Shown here: one piece after another, positions 6,335-14,710 of the stretch | Numbering within the stretch: the first letter of the stretch is position 1 | Layout of the letters: every line of letters begins with the position of its first letter | Assembly: GCA_002348315.1 (NCBI GenBank) | Contig: DEAW01000003.1 | Location: 1-16,070 of the forward strand | Source: Planctomycetaceae bacterium UBA2972 | Lineage (GTDB): Bacteria; Planctomycetota; Planctomycetia; Pirellulales; Pirellulaceae | Length of the DNA stretch: 16,070 nucleotides | Reading direction: 5' to 3' | Notes under the pieces: model-generated | Seen by the model: only the letters and a program-made list of their open reading frames with translations | What the model was told of the DNA's origin: nothing | Database searches by the model: none | Translations under genes and position numbers: made by a program

Positions 6335-7818
6335 TGGAAGAGTATCGTTCCTACATTGTGTTTGGTTGTATTTTGGCGTACATGGTGATGTGTATTGCCG
6401 TTGGCCTGTGGGCCATGCGACGAACCAAAGACACCAGCGATTTCTTTATGGCAGGGCGTCATCTCGGAGTCCTGGTTACCAGTGCTGCAGTCTTTGCCAG
6501 TACGATGAGTGGCTTTGGGTTTGTGGGCGGTCCGGGGATTGCCTACAAGCACGGTACGAGTTCGTTTTGGATGATGATCAGCATCTCGGTCGGGATGTGC
6601 ATCATGTTCTTTTTGCTGGGCAAACGATTGCGTTTGCTCGCAGGATTGACCAATTCACTCTCCGTGCCTGAAATCGTTGCGTCGAGATATAAATCCAATC
6701 GGACAGGGGGCTTGATGGCGATTGCTTTGTTGCCGGGCGTGTTGATTTATCTGGCCGTACAAATCAAGGCGATGGCCGTTGTGCTTTTCGATCTACTCCA
6801 GGATTTAAGTTGGACTAGCAGTATTTCGATCGAATGGTGTTTCTTCATCTGTTGCAGCGTGCTGGTTTTCTACTGTGTAACCGGCGGGATGGTGGCTTCA
6901 GTTTATACAGATTTCATTCAGGGCATCATTATGATCGGTGCCGCATTGCTGGTGTTCTATGCCGCTATGACTACGCTTGATGGGGGATTTACGGAGATGG
7001 CTCAGATCATCACTCAGGATGACCCGGAAGCGATGCAGCCCTGGGGAACAATGGGCATGATATCCTGTCTCTCCATCTATTTCATCATGGCCTTTGGTGT
7101 TTGTGGTCAGCCGCATGTTATTAGCAAACTCATGATGACGAAAAAGCCGGAAGATAGTCGTCATTTACTGCCACTGTCTCTCGGCGGGTTTATCCTCTCG
7201 GCTGTACTGTGGGTGTCCATTGGTATCACCATGCGTGCCGTGGTTGTCGGCGATTTTCACCTGCCGTTGGCGAATGCAGATGAAGCGAGTTCAGCCTTTT
7301 TGACTCAGTACGCCCACCCTTTGCTTGCCGGAGTAGTGTTTGCCGGGTTATTTGCAGCGATTATGTCGACCGCCGATAGTTTTTTGAATATTGGTGCCGC
7401 AGCGATCGTGCACGACCTGCCGAAACTACTGTTTAACCGTCAGATCAAGCGAGAATTGATGTGGGCGCGTATCATGACCGTCATTATTGCTGTGGGAGCA
7501 GCTTTGATTGCGTATTTTGCAGAAGATACTGTTGCTATGCTGGGCGTTATGGGGTGGAGTGCATTTGCAATCGCCTTTGTGCCGACAGTGGCACTAGGGT
7601 TGAACTGGCGCCGAGCAAATCGACTCGGTGCTGAACTCTCTGTTTTGGCAGGGTTCGGAGTTTATGGAATTCTATTCTTCAAAGGAATTGAATTGCCGTT
7701 TAAGTTTCACCCCGGAGCATTTTCGTTGCTCGTAACGGTGACAGTCTTTTTTATGGTATCACTGGCCACGCCACCGGATGACATTGATAAGGACGTAGAG
7801 GAGTTGCTTGAGCTTTAG
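6334..7818 (+). CDS. Sodium:solute symporter (SSF/PutP-PanF-like)
   Basis: A 494-residue, strongly hydrophobic protein with about 13 transmembrane segments, the normal size for the solute:sodium symporter family. Such proteins import sugars, amino acids, vitamins or organic acids with sodium across the inner membrane. Diagnostic stretches are SDFFMAGRHLG (35-45), FASTMSGFGFVGGPG (54-68), the SSF signature GGMVASVYTDFIQGIIM (184-200), FGVCGQPHVISKLM (254-267), and AAIMSTADSFLNIG (341-354). In the last stretch the Ser/Thr pair at 345-346 corresponds to the usual Na2-site helix. It resembles the proline/pantothenate branch more than the galactose branch, but the substrate cannot be assigned. The start overlaps the preceding membrane-protein stop by one base. 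The end overlaps the convergent DUF1501 gene by four bases (TAG 7816-7818), and there is no terminator hairpin in between. Confidence 0.93.
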   Translation: MEEYRSYIVFGCILAYMVMCIAVGLWAMRRTKDTSDFFMAGRHLGVLVTSAAVFASTMSGFGFVGGPGIAYKHGTSSFWMMISISVGMCIMFFLLGKRLRLLAGLTNSLSVPEIVASRYKSNRTGGLMAIALLPGVLIYLAVQIKAMAVVLFDLLQDLSWTSSISIEWCFFICCSVLVFYCVTGGMVASVYTDFIQGIIMIGAALLVFYAAMTTLDGGFTEMAQIITQDDPEAMQPWGTMGMISCLSIYFIMAFGVCGQPHVISKLMMTKKPEDSRHLLPLSLGGFILSAVLWVSIGITMRAVVVGDFHLPLANADEASSAFLTQYAHPLLAGVVFAGLFAAIMSTADSFLNIGAAAIVHDLPKLLFNRQIKRELMWARIMTVIIAVGAALIAYFAEDTVAMLGVMGWSAFAIAFVPTVALGLNWRRANRLGAELSVLAGFGVYGILFFKGIELPFKFHPGAFSLLVTVTVFFMVSLATPPDDIDKDVEELLEL

Positions 7819-9254
7819 GCAATGATGTCCTGCAAAACGTTACCGTGCACGTCGGTCAATCGCATATCCCGGCCACCAAACCGATAAGTTAGATCCATAT
7901 GATCCACGCCCATGAGGTGTAAAGCCGTTGCCCACATGTCCCAGACGGTAGCTTTGTTCTCGACCACATGATAGCCGTATTCGTCGGTCTTGCCATAGGT
8001 GAGACCACCCTGAATGCCACCGCCGGCCATAAATACGCTAAAGCCATAGGGGTCATGGTCGCGGCCGTCACTTCCCTGAGCAAAGGGTGTACGTCCGAAT
8101 TCACCGGCAAAAATGATCAGCGTCTCTTTCAGTAAATCACGTTGCTTAAGATCTTTGATCAACGCTGCAATCGGCTGATCCACCTGATTTCCCATCCGAC
8201 CATGGCCGACCTTGATACCACCATGGTTATCCCATGGGTTTGCTGCACCACCACCTCCGATCCCCGATTGCAGACAGGATAACTCGATAAAGCGGACGCC
8301 TTGCTCGACAAGTCGGCGAGCCAGTATACACTGTCTCGCATAGTGTCCTTTTTTGACATCGGGATCGTGGACTCCGTACAGATTCAGAGTCGCTTCCGTT
8401 TCCCCGGACAGGTCGACAATTTCGGGAACGGCGGACTGCATTTTATACGCCATTTCGTAGTTGCGGATAGCAGACTCGACATCGGCATTGTTCGCAGTGT
8501 TTTTTAGAAAACTATTGTCCAGCCTGTTGATGAAGTCCAATCGCTTTCGCTGACGGCGATCGGCTTCCTGCGGTACGATATTGGAGACAGGTGGTTTGCG
8601 GTCGAGCGCGATACTGGATGCCTGATGAATAGCCGGCAGATAGCCATTGCTAAATAACCCGACTCCTCCATGTGGTGGCACACTACCACCGCTATGCAGC
8701 ACGACAAACCCGGGAAGATTCTCATTTTCACTTCCCAATCCGTACGTCATCCATGCTCCGGCACTTGGGTGTCCGCGAAATGGAAATCCGGTATGCATGA
8801 AGTAATTTGCCTGAGCATGCTCGCTGAACTCAGCGGTCATGGAATTGACAATGGCCAAATCGTCAGCACAGGTTGCTAAATGGGGAAAGAGCTCACTGAT
8901 CTCCAACCCGCTTTCACCACGTTTTTGGAATTCCCATTGAGAAGGCATCAGCGTGCCTTTGTTATTAAACTGAGTCCGCTCGGTTTTGAAGGGGACAGGT
9001 TTACCTGCTTCAGCCTTGAGTCGTGGTTTGTGATCAAAGCTGTCACACTGCGAAAAACCTCCGGACATATAACAAAAAATGACATGTTTGGCCGTCGGTT
9101 CGAAGTGTGGGCGACGCGGGCCAAAGGGGGAGTCCGCAGCATGCCCTGATTGTTCTGCTGCCAGTAAACCCGCCAATGCAGCGATCCCAAAACCATTGGA
9201 GGCTCGCGAAAGTAAGTGACGGCGACTGATGCCGGTGGATTGTTGCATGGTCAT
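7815..9254 (-). CDS. DUF1501 family protein with Tat signal
   Basis: A 479-residue protein counted from the ATG at 9254. The N-terminus carries a twin-arginine signal, GISRRHLLSRASNGFGIAAL (residues 8-27), followed by a hydrophobic stretch ending GHAA near 40, so export is expected in folded form. DUF1501 signatures are the GGFSQCDSFDHKP stretch near 65, NPWDNHGGIKVGHGRMGNQ in the second half, AGEFGRTPFAQGSDGRDHDP, and GFSVFMAGGGIQGG. The fold is related to sulfatase/alkaline phosphatase; the reaction is unknown. The frame is open upstream to 9407, but that extension lies inside the PSD1 gene and would precede the Tat signal by over 50 residues, so 9254 (or the ATG two codons later, 9248) is preferred. 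The gap to the PSD1 stop is four bases, so the two form an operon. Its 3' end overlaps the convergent symporter stop. Confidence 0.93.
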   Translation of the reverse strand: MTMQQSTGISRRHLLSRASNGFGIAALAGLLAAEQSGHAADSPFGPRRPHFEPTAKHVIFCYMSGGFSQCDSFDHKPRLKAEAGKPVPFKTERTQFNNKGTLMPSQWEFQKRGESGLEISELFPHLATCADDLAIVNSMTAEFSEHAQANYFMHTGFPFRGHPSAGAWMTYGLGSENENLPGFVVLHSGGSVPPHGGVGLFSNGYLPAIHQASSIALDRKPPVSNIVPQEADRRQRKRLDFINRLDNSFLKNTANNADVESAIRNYEMAYKMQSAVPEIVDLSGETEATLNLYGVHDPDVKKGHYARQCILARRLVEQGVRFIELSCLQSGIGGGGAANPWDNHGGIKVGHGRMGNQVDQPIAALIKDLKQRDLLKETLIIFAGEFGRTPFAQGSDGRDHDPYGFSVFMAGGGIQGGLTYGKTDEYGYHVVENKATVWDMWATALHLMGVDHMDLTYRFGGRDMRLTDVHGNVLQDIIA

Positions 9255-9258
9255 AATG

Positions 9259-12200
9259 TTACCGAATAAAGATAAACTCTTTGAGGTTAAAGAGGGATTG
9301 AGCATAATCGTGCCAGGCCTGCCGCATTGAATCAACGCTGTTGGATGGTCGACGTATACCGGCCAGTTCGTTACGGATTTTTTCGATCTGTTCGACCAAA
9401 AGGTCAACCTGTTCGCGTTGGGCTACCGATAACGATTCCCTTACGAGTTTGTCTGAGATGTAAAAACCCTGACCGGTTGAGATTCCTAGAATGGCCTCGG
9501 GGGTCAACACCTGATCGTACAATTCAGCGCGTATGATTTTCCCGCTGAGGTTATGGTTGCCTCCTGGTGGCGAATGACGTAGTCCGAGATTAATGATCGA
9601 GTCGTTTGCAGGGTACTTTATTAGCCCCGAGGAAATATAGGGTTTGCCATAGGGTTGGCCGTTTCGATACATGGCAATTTCGCCATCCTCTTTGTAGGTG
9701 ATTGCGATATGAACGGGTTCAGTCAGCGCGGCCTTCTCTGCGGGACCAGCCACTCGCTGTGTACGACGAAAACCATCACTCCCGGGCATCCACAGCAGTT
9801 GGTTTTGTTCACCGTAGACAATGGCATCAAAGATGATTCCGTTGTTGGATTGAATATTGATGACGCCGCCACCGCGTTGGTTCAGATTAGCCAATTGAAC
9901 CAACGCAGCCAATGTCTTTTCCGTAACATCTTTCGCGACCTTGCCACTACGAGCGTAGGCGTTCCCGGAGTCGAGAACGAGTGCTCCGTCCGCAATTCGG
10001 GCTCCATTTTCCAACTCCAGTTTGAGACCGTTGGCATGATCGGTAAGCACGTCTTCGTTTTGTTGAAAATCCCAGGCATGCAGTGGTTGTGGAAGCATCC
10101 CCTGCGGGTTTTCGTCTTTCTTGGCAGCTTCTGTCAGTCGCTGTCTTACCGGCATCAAGATGCCTTCCCGCTGCTTAACTGCCTGTTCTAAGATGCTGCT
10201 TAACTTTGCAATTTCGGCGGCCTGTTCTTCGTTGTCGCGAATCAGAGATTCAAGATACGATTCGCTGGCAGCGACTTCTGCATTCGTCGGATGACGACCT
10301 AAAGCCCGCAGGAACATGTTGGTGATTTTGTCCGATGATGTTGGCAAATCAACATTGTCCAAAACCGAGTCAGCAAACCGCCGGGAGCGAGTGATTACCA
10401 GTTCATTGTTTAGTAGTGTCAGCGATTGTGCAGGAACATTGGTCGAGTTCCGAGCTCCCATGGTGGTCACCGGATCCGGGAAATCAAATGTCCGTAAGAA
10501 GGGATCAATGTTGTTTCGCGCGATGACCACATAGATGCTGCGCCGATTACTTGCTCCGTTAGCACTGCCTTCGTACATGCGGGATTCGAGCAAGCCGGAA
10601 CTCTGGAGAATGGAATCCCGGATCGCTTCGGCGTCCAGACGATTCACCGGGAAACGGGCCAATAGGACGGTTGCCAAATCATGGTCTATTTCTGAATTCA
10701 CGCTCGATTGTCGATATGTGTTACTCATGACGATGTGCTTGATTGTCTGTTTAAAGGACCAATTGTTTTCGGCCATATAACTGACCAGATAATCAAGCAA
10801 TTCAGGATGCGTCGGCTGCTGGCCCAGTCGCCCGAAATTGTCAGGAGTGGAGACGATGCCCCGACCAAATAAATAATGCCAGATGCGATTAGCGATGACG
10901 CGACCGATCAGTGGATTCTCCGGGTTGGCCAGATCGTTTGCGAGTTCCAGTCGTCCGCTGGATTGCGTTTCATAGGGAGTATCAGAAAAGACCTCCAAAA
11001 ATCCGCGAGGCACATCATCCCCCGGCGTTTTAGGGTTTCCCCGGACCCACAACGGGTGATCTACTCCGTCCCGATCAATGACACCCGGGACGTTGGTCGG
11101 CAGCGGTAAGGTATTTTCAAGTTGTCGAAACTGCTCGACTAACACGTTGAGGTGTTCATTATTACTCAGCTGATTCGGCAGGAGATTCGTGCGGGCAAAG
11201 AAGCCCAGAAAACGTGCCTGGGAATCGGAGAGTTGATCAGCATTCCAATCCTCAATGGCTTTTTTGAGTGTGACGCTGTAAGCCTTGAGCAGTCCGCTAT
11301 AGTCAGCGATGTCAGCTGTGTATAACGCGGCCAGACGGTTTGGTAATTCGGCGGGAGCCTGTTGTCCTTCCCGGGTTACAACAAAGTCAGTGATTCCCCA
11401 CCAGCTACGTTCATTGTTACGACGTTCAATAGGAAGCTCCCGCGCGGTGGCGATTTCAAAGTGAACGCTGTTGTCCGTGAAAAAGACCATGTCGTGTTGA
11501 ATCCACTGAGGCGTAATGGACTTTGGGTCATGGCCGTTATAGAGCAGTCCCAGTACACGAGGATAGTTTTCGACTGCAGGCCGGGCTCGTGCTCCCTCAT
11601 TGCCAGAGATGCGAAACCACATCTTCTGGAAGTCGACCGGAAACTCGGGCGATTGTAGAATGCCGCTGTGACGTGCTGACAGACCGTGAGTAAAAATGCC
11701 GCCCTCATGGACGTTGTCTATAATCTGATCACCTGCGGCGAGCACTGAAAAGGAGCCTGGTGAGCTGACTTGGGTTACCGTCCCGTTGCCTGTGCGAGTC
11801 CATTCGGCGGCCTGTTGAGGATCACTCAGATCCCAACGTCGTCCCAGATCCTGTGCAAAGAAGTCTGCTTCCTGCTGCTGAGCTGCTTTCCATTGCCCGA
11901 CAAGTTCCTGCCAGCGGTTTTGAAACGCATCTCCTTCTAAATTGCGTAGTTGTTGTAGTTCATAAAGCGGGTTGTTTTGGGCGTTGTCTTTGGCGGCATC
12001 AATTTGTTGATTCCAGACTTCAACAATGGACGAATCCCGTGTGAGGATGTTCGGCAATTGTTCGGCAGTCTGAAGCCAGGACGAAACCAGGCCGGCCTTT
12101 ATTTTCTCTTTGAGATTGGCGAGTTGGATTTGGTCGCGTGCCAGTATGTTCGGAGTGTCGGCAGCTCGCAGAGCAGGGCGGACATTGTCAAAAATGCCAA

Positions 12201-13326
12201 AGAAGCGGAAATAGTCGTCCTGACTGATGGCGTCGAATTTGTGATTGTGACAGCGAGCACAGGAAACAGTGAGCCCGAGAAAGGCCTTGCTGACTACGTC
12301 GACCTGATTGTCAGTAAACGTCAGCATTTCGGCAACCGGATCGACAGGCGAAAACCCGTGAGGGACCAGGCGATAATGTCCAGTGCCGATCAAGGATTCG
12401 TTCAGAGTCGCCTGTTCGTTGTAGCGGGGATTGTCCAGCAGATCCCCGGCGATATGCTCTTTCACGAGCTGCATATAAGAGAGATCCTGATTGAAGGCGC
12501 GAATCAGGTAGTCACGATAGCGAAACGTAAAGGGGATGGAAGGGTCACCCTCACTACCGTGTGAATCAGTGAAGCGAATGACATCCATCCAGTGTCGGGC
12601 CCAGCGTTCACCAAAATGGGGCGAGGCCAATAACTCATCAATCAGCTGCTCGTAGTTGGCGTCGTTGAGATCCTGTCCATACGTATGGATTTGTTCAATG
12701 GTCGGTGGTAGTCCTGTTAAGGCAAAGCTAATTCGTCGTAACAACGCAATCGAGTCAGCAGATGCGGCTTGCGTGAGTCCCTCCTCCTGCAAGCGTTGCT
12801 GGATAAATAAGTCGATCGGATGACTGGAATCGGATTGGATTTTAGGAGTGGCTGGCTTGGTCACAGGCTGAAAGCTCCACCATGTCGCTCGCCGTTTTCG
12901 AATGGCATCCCAGGAAATGACCGCATCGAGCTGCTTGGCTGTGGGAGCTGTTTTGCGTGGGTCAAAGGCTCCGTCTTTGATCCATTTAGTGAAATCTGAA
13001 ATGACCTGAGCATTTAACTTAGGTCCATCTTTGGGCATCCGCATGTCATTTTCGTGTCGGAGTGCCTGAAGTAACGTGCTGGCGTCCACGTCCTTCACGT
13101 TGATGGCCGGACCGCTGAAGCCGCCATCGAGCAACCCCTGACTGAAATCGACTGTGAGATCTCCTTCTTTCGTGCCGTGGCTGTTATGACATTTGTAACA
13201 ATGTTCGATCAGAACAGGACGGATTTTTGCTTCGAAAAATTCTTGCTTTTGCAGATCGGTTTGTGCGATGACCTGCAGTGGGAAGAGCAGAACAATAGTG
13301 ATCAATACACGTGCAGAGTTTTTCAT
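9259..13326 (-). CDS. PSD1/cytochrome-domain protein (PSCyt1-DUF1549-DUF1553) with C-terminal LamG-like domain
   Basis: A 1355-residue secreted protein, a planctomycete hallmark. Positions are from the ATG at 13326. A signal peptide spans about 1-22 (MKNSARVLITIVLLFPLQVIAQ). The PSCyt1 domain has CYKCHNSHG at 43-51, a possible haem c site with the short CxxCH form. DUF1549 (about 165-385) contains FGERWARHWMDVIRFTDSHG and a second motif CARCHNHKFD at 356-365. A central region (about 495-660) looks like a beta-sandwich. DUF1553 (about 785-1040) has ANRIWHYLFGRGIVSTPDNFG. A concanavalin/LamG-like tail lies at about 1080-1285. It probably acts outside the cytoplasm, perhaps in redox or polysaccharide metabolism, but no reaction is established. 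A TTG start at 13341 is possible, but the ATG gives a cleaner signal. The partner DUF1501 gene follows after four bases. Confidence 0.93.
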   Translation of the reverse strand: MKNSARVLITIVLLFPLQVIAQTDLQKQEFFEAKIRPVLIEHCYKCHNSHGTKEGDLTVDFSQGLLDGGFSGPAINVKDVDASTLLQALRHENDMRMPKDGPKLNAQVISDFTKWIKDGAFDPRKTAPTAKQLDAVISWDAIRKRRATWWSFQPVTKPATPKIQSDSSHPIDLFIQQRLQEEGLTQAASADSIALLRRISFALTGLPPTIEQIHTYGQDLNDANYEQLIDELLASPHFGERWARHWMDVIRFTDSHGSEGDPSIPFTFRYRDYLIRAFNQDLSYMQLVKEHIAGDLLDNPRYNEQATLNESLIGTGHYRLVPHGFSPVDPVAEMLTFTDNQVDVVSKAFLGLTVSCARCHNHKFDAISQDDYFRFFGIFDNVRPALRAADTPNILARDQIQLANLKEKIKAGLVSSWLQTAEQLPNILTRDSSIVEVWNQQIDAAKDNAQNNPLYELQQLRNLEGDAFQNRWQELVGQWKAAQQQEADFFAQDLGRRWDLSDPQQAAEWTRTGNGTVTQVSSPGSFSVLAAGDQIIDNVHEGGIFTHGLSARHSGILQSPEFPVDFQKMWFRISGNEGARARPAVENYPRVLGLLYNGHDPKSITPQWIQHDMVFFTDNSVHFEIATARELPIERRNNERSWWGITDFVVTREGQQAPAELPNRLAALYTADIADYSGLLKAYSVTLKKAIEDWNADQLSDSQARFLGFFARTNLLPNQLSNNEHLNVLVEQFRQLENTLPLPTNVPGVIDRDGVDHPLWVRGNPKTPGDDVPRGFLEVFSDTPYETQSSGRLELANDLANPENPLIGRVIANRIWHYLFGRGIVSTPDNFGRLGQQPTHPELLDYLVSYMAENNWSFKQTIKHIVMSNTYRQSSVNSEIDHDLATVLLARFPVNRLDAEAIRDSILQSSGLLESRMYEGSANGASNRRSIYVVIARNNIDPFLRTFDFPDPVTTMGARNSTNVPAQSLTLLNNELVITRSRRFADSVLDNVDLPTSSDKITNMFLRALGRHPTNAEVAASESYLESLIRDNEEQAAEIAKLSSILEQAVKQREGILMPVRQRLTEAAKKDENPQGMLPQPLHAWDFQQNEDVLTDHANGLKLELENGARIADGALVLDSGNAYARSGKVAKDVTEKTLAALVQLANLNQRGGGVINIQSNNGIIFDAIVYGEQNQLLWMPGSDGFRRTQRVAGPAEKAALTEPVHIAITYKEDGEIAMYRNGQPYGKPYISSGLIKYPANDSIINLGLRHSPPGGNHNLSGKIIRAELYDQVLTPEAILGISTGQGFYISDKLVRESLSVAQREQVDLLVEQIEKIRNELAGIRRPSNSVDSMRQAWHDYAQSLFNLKEFIFIR

Positions 13327-13373
13327 GAATTTGCGCAGCAACTACAGAGAATATACGGTCTTTGATACTCGTG

Positions 13374-13379
13374 ATTATA
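13374..13379 (-). promoter_or_regulatory. Candidate -10 element for the PSD1-DUF1501 operon
   Basis: The minus strand reads a perfect TATAAT at 13379-13374, about 48 bases before the PSD1 ATG, in the 89-base gap after tupC. No -35 hexamer is convincing at normal spacing. The element lies in a small palindrome (GATTATAATC), so strand assignment rests on gene position only. Confidence 0.3.
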
Positions 13380-13415
13380 ATCGAAGCGAATCGCGGTTTG
13401 GAGCGAAACGAGTGG

Positions 13416-14003
13416 TTAGCCAATAGTCACGCTGCGATTGAGCGTTAACTTATCTGGGAGCGATGTTGGTGAAGCGATGACGATTGTCGAATCTTCTAGC
13501 GTCCCCAGCGTTTCGCAGATTGCCTCAATGCCCGGATCGTCCATGTCTGCAAATGGTTCGTCGAGTAGTAAAAGTTTAGGTGCCAGGATCAGAGTTCGGC
13601 CGAGGGCAACACGTCTTTTTTCGCCACCGGATAAGTGTTTTACGTCACGTTCGAGTAGAGATTCGATACCGAGTCGTTGTGCGATGGTCCGGGCTTTCGA
13701 GTTGGGTTCGGAGATTTGATTTGCTTTTGTGCCATAGAGCAAGTTGAAGAGTACCGTACCTTTGAAGAGGTAGGGATTTTGTTGGACCAATCCGACAGGT
13801 CGGACAGCTTCCGATATTTCAACCATGCCCTGATAGGTTTGGTCCAGCCCGGCCAGCACTCGGAGTAACGTGGATTTTCCGGAGCCGTTGATACCCTGAA
13901 TGCTCAGCCACTCGTTGACCTCCACAGTTAATTCAGAAACCTGACAAATGCTGTGGCCTTCCCGAGTGACCTGAAGGTCGCGGATTTCAAGTGCGTGGCT
14001 CAT
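13416..14003 (-). CDS. tupC: ABC transporter ATPase, probable tungstate importer TupC
   Basis: A 195-residue ABC ATPase without an extra regulatory domain, as is usual for TupC. It powers oxyanion import with the adjacent permease. Walker A is GINGSGKST at 37-45, the Q-loop is VQQNPYLF at 73-80, the ABC signature is LSGGEKRR at 124-131, and Walker B is LLLLDEP at 144-150 with Glu149 as catalytic base. The usual H-loop (a THD-like motif after Walker B) reads IVIASPTSLPD at 174-184, with Pro179 or Ser178 where His is expected. Its ATG overlaps the tupB stop by four bases (ATGA), and a strong GGGAGGAG ribosome site lies five bases upstream. Tungstate specificity rests on the TupA-like binding protein; molybdate is the main alternative. 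Function despite the missing His is uncertain. Confidence 0.88.
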   Translation of the reverse strand: MSHALEIRDLQVTREGHSICQVSELTVEVNEWLSIQGINGSGKSTLLRVLAGLDQTYQGMVEISEAVRPVGLVQQNPYLFKGTVLFNLLYGTKANQISEPNSKARTIAQRLGIESLLERDVKHLSGGEKRRVALGRTLILAPKLLLLDEPFADMDDPGIEAICETLGTLEDSTIVIASPTSLPDKLTLNRSVTIG

Positions 14004-14695
14004 TCCCGCTCCTCCCGACTTGCCCAGGCAATAACAACGGTAATCAGGATTGCGATCAGTAGCAGAATTAAACTCATGGCGACCGCTCGGGGGAATTCCC
14101 CTCTCGCAGTTTCGAGGGTCGTGGAAGTGGAGAGTGTTCTCGTCTTTAATTTGAGATTGCCCCCGACCATCATAGCGATACCGAGTTCTGTAAAGCAGCG
14201 AGCAAAAGCAGTCAAAATGGCCAGCGTAATTGCCAGTCGTGCTTCAGATAGGTAGGTTGACCAACGCTGCAGAGGTCTAGCTCCCAGCATGAGAGCGGTT
14301 TCCGGAATTCGCTGGTCGAGATTCTTAATTCCGCCATGGGTAAGGCTGACAATAATAGGCAGTGCCAGTAAAACCTCTCCTAAAACAATCCCCCATGAAG
14401 TGTAGAGTAATTCCAATATTCCCAACGGACCTTGTCTTGCCAACAATGCGTAACCGATAAGGCCGATCAAAACGGTCGGGACTCCCATCGCGCCTCGAAA
14501 CAAAGTGACGACCAGACTTTTGCCGGGAAATCGATGGCGAGCGAGAAACGTGCCAATGGACACGCCCAGGATGGTGGCGATGAAGACGGCCGTCGAACTG
14601 ACCCAGATGCTACGCCACGCGGCATCCCAGACTAATGGATCGCCACTGATTAGCAGATGGATGGCTTCACGGATACCAGCAAGAATCATTTCCAT
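14000..14695 (-). CDS. tupB: Tungstate-type ABC transporter permease TupB
   Basis: A 231-residue inner-membrane permease with about five to six hydrophobic segments (about 30-50, 62-86, 100-118, 155-177 and 203-225). The cytoplasmic coupling motif of ABC importers is ETALMLGARPLQRWSTYL at 132-149 (EAA-type, Gly at 138), where the ATPase docks. FRGAMGVPTVLIGLIGYAL (66-84) and FTELGIAMMVGGNL (168-181) match the TupB/ModB-type permease pattern. It lies between tupA (15-base gap) and tupC (four-base overlap), so the three are co-transcribed. The ATG at 14695 is preceded by AGGA, which overlaps the tupA stop, at a spacing of about 14 bases; this suggests reinitiation after tupA. The molybdate permease ModB is the alternative, but the binding protein favours tungstate. 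Confidence 0.88.
   Translation of the reverse strand: MEMILAGIREAIHLLISGDPLVWDAAWRSIWVSSTAVFIATILGVSIGTFLARHRFPGKSLVVTLFRGAMGVPTVLIGLIGYALLARQGPLGILELLYTSWGIVLGEVLLALPIIVSLTHGGIKNLDQRIPETALMLGARPLQRWSTYLSEARLAITLAILTAFARCFTELGIAMMVGGNLKLKTRTLSTSTTLETARGEFPRAVAMSLILLLIAILITVVIAWASREERE
14009..14016 (-). promoter_or_regulatory. Strong ribosome binding site for tupC
   Basis: The minus strand reads GGGAGGAG here, five bases before the tupC ATG at 14003 and inside the 3' end of tupB. It is the strongest Shine-Dalgarno match among the genes in the window and supports the ATGA-overlap start. Confidence 0.8.
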
Positions 14696-14710
14696 CGTGT
14701 TCTTCGATTC

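Noticed and set aside
9255..9407. N-terminal extension of the DUF1501 frame up to 9407
   Set aside because: It overlaps the PSD1 gene and would bury the Tat signal more than 50 residues inside the protein.
11977..12564. 195-codon plus-strand frame within the PSD1 gene
   Set aside because: It is antisense to the DUF1549 region; the long open frame follows from codon bias of the real gene on the other strand.
13327..13341. TTG start for the PSD1 gene
   Set aside because: The ATG five codons later gives a normal signal peptide, and no ribosome site supports the TTG. It remains possible.
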